Source of the DNA: an uncultured Odoribacter sp.
Lineage (GTDB): Bacteria; Bacteroidota; Bacteroidia; Bacteroidales; Marinifilaceae
Direction: 5' to 3'
DNA: 58,442 nucleotides
Assembly: GCA_900541415.1 (NCBI GenBank)
Contig: UQJP01000025.1
Coordinates: forward strand, 1 to 58,442
Shown here one piece after another: positions 17,761-24,943 of this stretch. Under the pieces are notes generated by a model. That model saw only the letters and a list, made by a program, of their open reading frames with translations, ran no database searches and was not told the origin of the DNA. Each line of letters starts with the position of its first letter. Position 1 is the stretch's first letter. A program made the position numbers and the translations under genes.

Positions 17761-18993
17761 TTATAAAAATATTTTTTCAAAAAGACACTTATACCTTTTG
17801 CTCATGCAATGAAGAGAATATGTCGACACAAAAGTCCGCTTTGCCTGCATCCCAATCTTTGTTCGTAATTTTTCAGAATCTAACAATTTTCGAATGGCAC
17901 CTTGAATATTATCACTGAATTCTTTCTCATTTCTCTGATCACCAATACATGCAACTTCTGCATTCACGCCGGAAGTAAACATATCTTTTAATCCACTGGC
18001 ATCAGATGCGATAATCGGCATTCCGTACGTCATCATTTCCATGCCAACATAAGGACACTGTTCATAATAGGAAGGAATAACCCCAATATCAGCAATCTGA
18101 TACCATTGTTTCAGCTCTTTCTTCGAAATGAATCCGGTAATCGTAATTTTTGAAGAAATATCTCTAACTGACGAAAAAAACTTTTTCCACTCACTATTGG
18201 CCGACCCCGCTAATATCAACCGAGTATCAGGATACATCGTTAATATACCAGAAAAAGCATCGAGCAGAGCATAAACACCCTTAGGACGGCTAAGACGTCC
18301 CACATAAAGTAATAGTTTTTCGTTAGGTTGAATATGCTTTCCCTTACGTATCAACATTTTATGTTTTTCCGAAATCAACATTTTGCTCGTTTTCAGTCCA
18401 CTATAAATAATTTCTATCTTATTTTCAGGAATGCGATATACATCTTTTAATACATCATAAGTACTTCGAGATAGACAAATAACACCATCAACAATGTTGT
18501 ACATCTCTTTTTCCTGATCAAAAAAGCTTAATAATCCCCGATATTTTTTTTGAACGGATTTTTTATACCTATTTGCAATAATTTTTCTTATCTGGTCATA
18601 ATCACCGTTCAGCATCTTTGTCCATCCCATATCATGTATTGTGAAAAGCAATTTTGACAAAGGAAAGGATGTCCTTACCGTCTGGAGTAAGTCCTTGCAC
18701 GGAGAATGATTAAAACAAAAAATATTATCAACCGAATCTTCTATATACAGTTTTATAAATCTATTTACAATCTGAGCATGAAAGGTAAAATTACCTGTGG
18801 GAAAAATGGGGAAAAGAAATGTCCTTATCCCATTTACCATTTTAATATCAAATTCATCTACATCTGCATTAAATGAAAGAAGCGTGATATTTACATTCAT
18901 ACTTTTCAAACAAGATATGTATGCTTTTAGGAATGGCCCTATTCCATTTGTCTTTGAACTAACCTGTTCGTCAACCAAATAAACATTCTTCAT
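17761..18993 (-). CDS. GT4-type glycosyltransferase (TIGR04157-like)
   Basis: A 410-residue GT-B-fold enzyme. The N-terminal acceptor domain has the NGIGPFLKAY loop. The C-terminal nucleotide-sugar domain has LLLYVGRLSRPKGVYALLDAF, GFISKKELKQWYQIADIGVIPS, and the E-x7-E type signature YEQCPYVGMEMMTYGMPIIAS. The N-terminal NGIG and the YEQCPYVGMEMM stretch recall the family I know as TIGR04157, which in Bacteroidetes is associated with GG-leader peptide clusters; this is from memory, not a search. It is the first of the three glycosyltransferases and follows the LanC-like gene by six bases. Confidence 0.88.
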   Translation of the reverse strand: MKNVYLVDEQVSSKTNGIGPFLKAYISCLKSMNVNITLLSFNADVDEFDIKMVNGIRTFLFPIFPTGNFTFHAQIVNRFIKLYIEDSVDNIFCFNHSPCKDLLQTVRTSFPLSKLLFTIHDMGWTKMLNGDYDQIRKIIANRYKKSVQKKYRGLLSFFDQEKEMYNIVDGVICLSRSTYDVLKDVYRIPENKIEIIYSGLKTSKMLISEKHKMLIRKGKHIQPNEKLLLYVGRLSRPKGVYALLDAFSGILTMYPDTRLILAGSANSEWKKFFSSVRDISSKITITGFISKKELKQWYQIADIGVIPSYYEQCPYVGMEMMTYGMPIIASDASGLKDMFTSGVNAEVACIGDQRNEKEFSDNIQGAIRKLLDSEKLRTKIGMQAKRTFVSTYSLHCMSKRYKCLFEKIFL

Positions 18994-18999
18994 TACCTC

Positions 19000-19692
19000 T
19001 CATAAGTTTATTATAGACTTAAGCAGAGCTCCTGCCAATCCATCTTTCAAACCGATAGGATAATCAATTAATTTTTTTTCATCAATTTCTATCCTATCCC
19101 TAAAGCAATCCAGCGTAGGTTCATAATTAATAATATCTTTCTTTTTCATGAATTCAGTATAATTATCAGCTAATATCAATAATTTGCTATTCACGTCCTT
19201 TTTTTTATATAATGAATTCACAGTATAAACCAAATCCGTGAGATATGTTTCATCAAAAGGCATTGTTGTTTGCTTTATCAGAGCACCATGTATATGATAC
19301 GACACATAATGCAATAATCCTTCGAGCCCGGTTTCCAAAGAAAAATCTATTATTCTTCTCGGATCCGTTTCCATAATTTTTTGATCTATTTCTTCACAAA
19401 TATCAACCCCATACCCCTCCATAAATTCATTTTGAATGAGATATTCAATTCCCCAACCTATTCCGCACAATCCCGAAGCGAGTCCTATCGGAAGCTCCTT
19501 GTGGACCTTTTCCAAGACCTGCTTCATTAATTCGTCAGCAATATTTTCATAAAGTTCTACTGAAGATTCTTTATAATAGTGTGCAAAAAAAAGTACAACC
19601 CCCATTTTGCCAGAAAATAATCCTGAATCCCTTAAAAAATTTGCCTGAAACATCAAAAGATGTATCATTCTTTGGTTTAAATCAAACATCAT
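19000..19692 (-). CDS. Compact LanC-like protein without zinc ligands
   Basis: A 230-residue soluble protein. Four Gly-rich turns of the alpha/alpha toroid of LanC lanthionine cyclases can be seen: GLFSGKMGVVLFFAHYY, PIGLASGLCGIGWGIEYL, FSLETGLEGLLHYVSYH and PIGLKDGLAGALLKSI. Full LanC proteins have about 400 residues, seven such turns, and Cys, Cys-His zinc ligands near the C-terminus. Those ligands are absent: the only cysteines are near the second turn, in DICEE and in LDCFRD. No dehydratase (LanB or LanM) is encoded in the cluster, so lanthionine formation is unlikely. A peptide-binding scaffold role is a possibility. Confidence 0.75.
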   Translation of the reverse strand: MMFDLNQRMIHLLMFQANFLRDSGLFSGKMGVVLFFAHYYKESSVELYENIADELMKQVLEKVHKELPIGLASGLCGIGWGIEYLIQNEFMEGYGVDICEEIDQKIMETDPRRIIDFSLETGLEGLLHYVSYHIHGALIKQTTMPFDETYLTDLVYTVNSLYKKKDVNSKLLILADNYTEFMKKKDIINYEPTLDCFRDRIEIDEKKLIDYPIGLKDGLAGALLKSIINL

Positions 19693-19757
19693 GAGTAAAG
19701 GTTCTAATATTTTTTAGTCATTCTGATATTTTTATTTTAAAAAGATAGACCAATCAT

Positions 19758-21056
19758 TCATTTTACATTTTCATTCCAAATTTTTCTCAAAGGCATAAAA
19801 AATCGTTCCAAAAGAGAAGTTTCATCCGTAATTATATCTGCCTGTGCATTCATTTGAGGCAAAAAAGGCAAATCTTTATTATAAGTTGTCCTAAGCCCAT
19901 TATTAAAAATGATTTCGACTGTATAAGACACTGTTCCTTCATTTTTTGTTGGAATAAGAGATATATTTTTAATCGTTCCCTTTACCATTCCAAATTCATT
20001 TTCTGGGAAATTATCAAAACGGATATTAACCCTTTGACCCACTTTTACTTTCCCTGACCGAGCCATAGGCAATAAAGCCTTTCCTATCAGACCAACACTA
20101 TCGGTTGGTATTATATTAAATATCTCTACTCCCGTTGAAATGTTCTGATTCTTCACCCAATAATCGGTAAATGTTATTTTTCCACAAATCGGTGCTGTAA
20201 TCATATAATTCATCTCCCAAGCCCGTATATCATTTGCTAACTGTACGGTTTGTGTATTTAATCGGGTAATCAGTGCATTCTGTTGCTCAATAAATTGATA
20301 TTCAATATCCAATAAAGATTCTTTCATTTGAGTTATCTGCACTTCCATATTACTCATAGAGGTTAATATTCCTTCATACGACAGGCATCCCTGCAAATAC
20401 TGATTATGACTTTTTTCAAGCTCTTCCATAGACAAAACACCCCTCCTATTTAACATTGAATCTCTAATATATTGCCGAGAACTTAGGTTTAATTGCTCGT
20501 TAATGATATTTTTCTGACGCACCAAGTCTTTATATAGTAATTCATGTTGACGAATACGTGTATTTATAAACGCTTTTTTCTCAGGATAATAATTTTGTTT
20601 AACAAACTCCACGTATTCGAATAAAGCAGAATAGAAGATCGTGTAAGAATTCTGTAACTCTCCTAAACTCATATTCGATGCTGGTAAAGAAACTATCGCT
20701 AACGGATTGAATTCACTCAAATATTCTTTTAACCGGAGAACATCGTCTGTCTTTGCCGAATTTTCAATAACAGCAAGATACTCCCCCAAACATACCTCCT
20801 GATTATCAGAAACATACAACGTATCCAATTTACCAAAAGTTCTTGCAACAATTGCAGCAGGAGGAGTTGTTCCAGTAAGTGTCATTGTCGTACTGATTAC
20901 ATCGGGATATTTGAACACAGCACTTCCTACTAATAGCAATAGCGTAATTAACGTAAGCACCGTTATGCCCCACCTTAGAATCCAATGAGGTATTTCTCCC
21001 AGCACTTCCTGAAACTCCTCACTTCTAAGTTCTATTTTATCTTCTTCATTATTCAT
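19758..21056 (-). CDS. HlyD-family periplasmic adaptor
   Basis: Membrane fusion protein that would link the inner-membrane ABC exporter to the TolC-like channel. It has 432 residues. A cytoplasmic tail of about 27 residues is followed by one transmembrane helix (WGITVLTLITLLLLVGSAVF), a split lipoyl/barrel domain (LDTLYVSDNQEVCLGEYLAVIEN and APICGKITFTDYWVKNQNISTG) and a long coiled-coil hairpin between them (about 150-270). A beta-barrel region follows (VGQRVNIRFDNFPENEFG). It starts two bases after the ABC exporter stop, so it is translationally close-coupled. This matches the adaptors that accompany double-glycine peptide exporters. Confidence 0.92.
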   Translation of the reverse strand: MNNEEDKIELRSEEFQEVLGEIPHWILRWGITVLTLITLLLLVGSAVFKYPDVISTTMTLTGTTPPAAIVARTFGKLDTLYVSDNQEVCLGEYLAVIENSAKTDDVLRLKEYLSEFNPLAIVSLPASNMSLGELQNSYTIFYSALFEYVEFVKQNYYPEKKAFINTRIRQHELLYKDLVRQKNIINEQLNLSSRQYIRDSMLNRRGVLSMEELEKSHNQYLQGCLSYEGILTSMSNMEVQITQMKESLLDIEYQFIEQQNALITRLNTQTVQLANDIRAWEMNYMITAPICGKITFTDYWVKNQNISTGVEIFNIIPTDSVGLIGKALLPMARSGKVKVGQRVNIRFDNFPENEFGMVKGTIKNISLIPTKNEGTVSYTVEIIFNNGLRTTYNKDLPFLPQMNAQADIITDETSLLERFFMPLRKIWNENVK

Positions 21057-21058
21057 AA

Positions 21059-23293
21059 TTACATGCCCAATTCCAGCTGATTCCTGACCAAAGTATAATA
21101 GGCTCCTCTTTTTGCAGTCAGTTCACGGTGAACACCTTGTTCTATAACTTTTCCCTTTTCAAGAACAATGATATTATCTGCATGCTGAACGGTACTTAAC
21201 CGATGTGCAATAATAACCGTAGTTTTACCTTTATAAAATTCCGTAAGATTATCCATAATAATTTTTTCATTATTAGCATCAAGAGCATTAGTTGCTTCAT
21301 CAAAAAAAATAAATTCAGGATTTTTATATACGGCCCTGGCGATTAAAATGCGTTGTCTCTGTCCCTGGCTTAAACCATTACCTTCCATTCCAATACGAGT
21401 ATTATATTTTAACGGCAACGATTCAATAAATTCTTTTATATTAGCAACCATAACTGCATGATACAAACGCTTTTTATCTATAACTTCCTCACCTACGGCA
21501 ATATTATTGGCTATCGTATCTGAAAATAAGAAACCTTCCTGCATAACTGCTCCTGATTTCTGACGCCATAAATGGGGATTAATATCATTCAACGATGTTT
21601 CGTTTATTTTAATTGTTCCTTTCAAAGGTGAATAAAATCCAAGCAATAATTTTATGATTGTGGTTTTACCACTACCACTGGTTCCCACAATAGCCGTTAT
21701 TTTATTTTGAGGTATGGTAAGAGTCAAATTCTCTAATACATAATCCCGATCTGCCCCGTCATAACTAAAACAAACATTCTTTATATGTATTGTTTTATCA
21801 TCTGGCATATAATCCAACTTACCTTCTATCATTTGCTCTTCATCTTCCTTATTATGGATTTCGTTCAGACGTTCCAAACTGATTTTCGCATCTTGCAAAG
21901 ATTGAGCGAAACTGATAACTTGTCCGATAGGGCCTGATAGTTGACCAATAATATAACTGATGGACATCATCATTCCCAATGTTATTTGTCCGTCAATCAC
22001 GGCCTTTGCTGCCAGGAATGATATAAAAAGAGAAGTCGACCTGCTAAAAAAAACAGAACCCAATTGTTGATATTGTCCAAGTGCAGTACCTTTTATATTT
22101 ATTTTAAAAAGTTTGACTTGAATTCTCTCCCATTTCCATCTTTCTTGTTTTTCGCAGTTATTCAGTTTCATTTCCTGCATCCCGGTAATAAGCTGAACGA
22201 TATTACTTTGATTGGTTGATGATTGGGTAAATCTATTATAATCAAGCTTGCGACGGTATTTCATAAAAGAAATCACCCATATCGTATATAATGTATTCCC
22301 AAATAAAAATACGCCTAAAATTGTGAGATCATAGTAGGCCAATATTCCCGCAAAGACTATAAAATTAAATACTGAAAAGATTAAAGATAAAGCTGTGCCC
22401 GTAAGGAATGACTGGATTCGCCCATGGTCGCCAATACGCTGCATGATATCGCCAATATTTTTTGCATCAAAAAAGTGAATCGGCAATTTCATGAGTTTGA
22501 CAAGAAAATCTGAGATAAGCGATATACTGATACGAGTATTCATATGAAGAGAAATCCAGTTTTGAATAAAGCTCACTCCTATCTGAGTAATCGATAAAAT
22601 AAACTGGGCTATGAGTATCAATCCTATCAAACTAATATTATCATGGCCTATTCCCTGATCTACTACAGCTTGTGTAAGGAACGGCAATATCATAGAAAAA
22701 ACACTACCAATAAGCATTCCTACAACTAATTGAAATATCTGGCTTTTATAAGGCAGGATATAGCACAAAAAATATTCTAAATTTTTTTGCTGTTTACTCC
22801 GGTCATCTTCATTATCATAAAAATCAGGCGTCGGATTTAATAATAAAACAATCCCTTTATCTTTTCTTTCTGATTTGGTACTTATCCAACATTTAAGAAA
22901 TTCTTCTTTCGTCATCGGATATTTTTCTCCGACAGGATCGGCTATTTTAATCGTATATCGATTTCTTTTTCCTTTCCCGAAAATAGAAGTATGTTTTTTT
23001 ATTCCATAACACACAACAAAATGGTTCTGATTCCAATATAGAATACAAGGGAATTGAATATCCTCTACTAATTGTTCAAAGCTAATTTTCGCACCGATCG
23101 TATGAAATCCGATACTTTCTGCAGCATCGCTTATTCCCAACATTGATACCCCTTGTCGAGTGATAAAACTTTTTTCCCGCAAAGTTTGAAGCGTATAGCT
23201 ACGACCATAATACTTTGCAATCATCCGTAGACACGTCGGTCCACAATCCATCGCATCGAGCTGTGTATATAGTGGAAAAGGTCGTTGTTTCAT
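21059..23293 (-). CDS. C39-peptidase ABC exporter (bacteriocin-type)
   Basis: Cleaves double-glycine leaders and exports the mature peptide across the inner membrane. Its 744 residues hold three domains. The peptidase C39 domain (1 to about 140) has all three catalytic residues: Cys17 in QLDAMDCGPTC, His91 in QNHFVV and Asp119 in ADP. The transmembrane domain (about 170-460) has six predicted helices. The nucleotide-binding domain has Walker A GTSGSGKTT (537-545), signature LSQGQRQR, Walker B FIFFDEATNALD and the H-loop IAHRLSTV. An intact peptidase makes the 87-residue GG-leader peptide of the same operon the obvious substrate. Confidence 0.95.
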   Translation of the reverse strand: MKQRPFPLYTQLDAMDCGPTCLRMIAKYYGRSYTLQTLREKSFITRQGVSMLGISDAAESIGFHTIGAKISFEQLVEDIQFPCILYWNQNHFVVCYGIKKHTSIFGKGKRNRYTIKIADPVGEKYPMTKEEFLKCWISTKSERKDKGIVLLLNPTPDFYDNEDDRSKQQKNLEYFLCYILPYKSQIFQLVVGMLIGSVFSMILPFLTQAVVDQGIGHDNISLIGLILIAQFILSITQIGVSFIQNWISLHMNTRISISLISDFLVKLMKLPIHFFDAKNIGDIMQRIGDHGRIQSFLTGTALSLIFSVFNFIVFAGILAYYDLTILGVFLFGNTLYTIWVISFMKYRRKLDYNRFTQSSTNQSNIVQLITGMQEMKLNNCEKQERWKWERIQVKLFKINIKGTALGQYQQLGSVFFSRSTSLFISFLAAKAVIDGQITLGMMMSISYIIGQLSGPIGQVISFAQSLQDAKISLERLNEIHNKEDEEQMIEGKLDYMPDDKTIHIKNVCFSYDGADRDYVLENLTLTIPQNKITAIVGTSGSGKTTIIKLLLGFYSPLKGTIKINETSLNDINPHLWRQKSGAVMQEGFLFSDTIANNIAVGEEVIDKKRLYHAVMVANIKEFIESLPLKYNTRIGMEGNGLSQGQRQRILIARAVYKNPEFIFFDEATNALDANNEKIIMDNLTEFYKGKTTVIIAHRLSTVQHADNIIVLEKGKVIEQGVHRELTAKRGAYYTLVRNQLELGM

Positions 23294-23338
23294 TTACCGA
23301 TTCTTACTGATTATATAAAATTCTTAGGGCATGTTCCT

Positions 23339-24451
23339 TTATTTATGCTGTTCGACCAATCTATAAAGATTTTCTTTCTCTGACGGCACCCTTACATCTA
23401 TAAACTGCCACTTCCCGCCAGGATAAACCAGTATTGCACGAGGTATTCCATTTATGTCGTATTTTCTTTTTATTTCTTCAATTCTATCCGCTGCGAGCAA
23501 ACTTCTCCACGGGATTTCCTCTTTTATCAATAACTTCTTCCAGGCTGGAACTGTAGAAACATTGTCCATTGAAACATAGGTTATCTGGAGCTCTTCCCCC
23601 AAATCTTTATTTATTTGTTTTAATATAGGAATAAGTTTATGACATGGAGCACACCAAGAAGCTGAAAAAACAATTAGATTATACTTTTCCACATCTCGAA
23701 TCAAAGGTTCGTTTATACCTGTTACACCGTCAGGTAAGTCTGTTATCTCAAATGCTCTATCAGCAATATACTTATGTATCTTTTTTCCGTAATAAGATTC
23801 TTTAACCGAAAGATCAAAACAATCATATATTTTGGCTATATCCTCTCTCGTATAGCTCTTGGCGCCAATTTTTAAATATAAGGGTCTAATGAGGGCAACC
23901 GTTTCAGGATATTTTTTTATAAATTCTATATTTTGGGCAACTCTTTCCTGACCAGATAGGTCTGTTAAGAAATCTTCCAGATAGGTCTCAGCATAAAATT
24001 CCGGATCCATATCCTCAACGAAGAAATAATCATAAATATAATCCCGTCCCTCAAAAAAAGGAACTTTTTTTTCATGCCCCGAACTCATATAATGTCCCGT
24101 CAATATGGCTCCGGGACGAAAACCTCCCATACTCCCAAGTTCAACCGTATCTATCCCAACCAGCGTTTTGAATAAAATATAATGTATCAATGTATCAGAC
24201 AATTCCACGCACAATTCCATATACTTCAACTGCTGCCTCACACTGTCGGCTAAAATGAATGTCCAATCAGATCTATCACCTGGTGTGCCCTCAATTTTCG
24301 TACGACCTTTATCAAATTCCACAAACATTTTGATATTATTGTATTCTTTACCGTTAAATATAAATTTCAATGTATCGGCAGCTGGTATTTGCGAAAATGA
24401 TGACCGGGCAATCAACAAACCAATAAACATTAGCAATAATCTGGTTTTCAT
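23339..24451 (-). CDS. Periplasmic thioredoxin-fold protein (TlpA-like)
   Basis: A 370-residue exported protein. The signal peptide (MKTRLLLMFIGLLIARSSFS) is followed by about 220 residues of a domain I do not recognise (beta-rich, then helical, as in other Bacteroidetes TlpA-type proteins). The C-terminal thioredoxin domain (about 245-370) has the redox site WCAPC (Cys267, Cys270) and the cis-proline loop GIPRAILV. It lies directly after the six-cysteine precursor gene. It could reduce or shuffle wrong disulfides in the exported peptide or its export machinery. The assignment to the thioredoxin fold is sure; the substrate is inferred from position. Confidence 0.88.
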   Translation of the reverse strand: MKTRLLLMFIGLLIARSSFSQIPAADTLKFIFNGKEYNNIKMFVEFDKGRTKIEGTPGDRSDWTFILADSVRQQLKYMELCVELSDTLIHYILFKTLVGIDTVELGSMGGFRPGAILTGHYMSSGHEKKVPFFEGRDYIYDYFFVEDMDPEFYAETYLEDFLTDLSGQERVAQNIEFIKKYPETVALIRPLYLKIGAKSYTREDIAKIYDCFDLSVKESYYGKKIHKYIADRAFEITDLPDGVTGINEPLIRDVEKYNLIVFSASWCAPCHKLIPILKQINKDLGEELQITYVSMDNVSTVPAWKKLLIKEEIPWRSLLAADRIEEIKRKYDINGIPRAILVYPGGKWQFIDVRVPSEKENLYRLVEQHK

Positions 24452-24486
24452 TATACTTCAATTTACAAATCAATAATCAGAAAAAC

Positions 24487-24576
24487 GACCTGTGACACAT
24501 CAAAATACCCATTCAATAAAGATTAAGATAACAAATAACCTAAACATAAATTGTTATTACTGATGTCCCACAGGCC
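24487..24576 (-). promoter_or_regulatory. Long-loop stem after the precursor gene
   Basis: On the transcript strand ggcctgtgggacatca (24561-24576) can pair with tgatgtgtcacaggtc (24487-24502), 13 of 16 positions matching, with a 58-base loop and a gtttttc run after the 3' arm. It lies between the precursor stop and the thioredoxin-like gene. It may be a leaky terminator or a 3' stabilizer that raises precursor mRNA above that of the downstream genes. Confidence 0.5.
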
Positions 24577-24599
24577 TATCAAAAATTCAATGAAAAAAG

Positions 24600-24863
24600 T
24601 TAAGAATATGTTTTTTTACAACCACACGAACTGTAATCCGAGTTCCATGTACAAGTACCCTTTATTTTTGTGGATATGTTACACTCTCCACTACATTCAT
24701 CTTTATTTTTGTTTTCACAACCAGTTTCGATCAATCCCGTAGTCGCGCCAGTATCAGCGCCAGTTGTAGGATCAGAAGAACCTGTACCACCAAAAATAAA
24801 TTTCATTTCGCTGTCCGTCATTACGTCAGCTTCATGCAATTTGATTTTACTTAATTTTTTCAT
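24600..24863 (-). CDS. GG-leader precursor peptide with defensin-like six-cysteine core
   Basis: An 87-residue peptide, the likely product of the cluster. Residues 1-26 form a Bacteroidales double-glycine leader (KKLSKIKLHEADVMTDSEM, then KFIFGG), which resembles the TIGR04149 'GG-Bacteroidales' precursor family. After the GG come a Thr/Ser/Gly-rich linker (27-48, seven Thr) and then a basic cysteine-rich domain with Cys49, 57, 61, 71, 80 and 82. The spacing C-x7-C-x3-C-x9-C-x8-C-x1-C and the segment GTC-x8-C (Gly69 to Cys80) match the CS-alpha/beta defensin pattern with its gamma-core. C-terminal Lys-Lys adds charge. It is too short and odd in composition for most gene finders. Sure as a GG precursor; the defensin fold is an inference from spacing only. 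Confidence 0.85.
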   Translation of the reverse strand: MKKLSKIKLHEADVMTDSEMKFIFGGTGSSDPTTGADTGATTGLIETGCENKNKDECSGECNISTKIKGTCTWNSDYSSCGCKKTYS

Positions 24864-24943
24864 AAGCTAATTATTAAATTTTCCTGCAGATTTTTATCCA
24901 AATGCAGCCGCATATTGCCTATTGTCCCGCAGTTTAACAATAG

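Noticed and set aside
24600..24863. Precursor as a lanthipeptide
   Set aside because: A LanC-like gene is near, but no dehydratase is encoded and the LanC-like protein lacks zinc ligands; the redox enzymes fit disulfides better.
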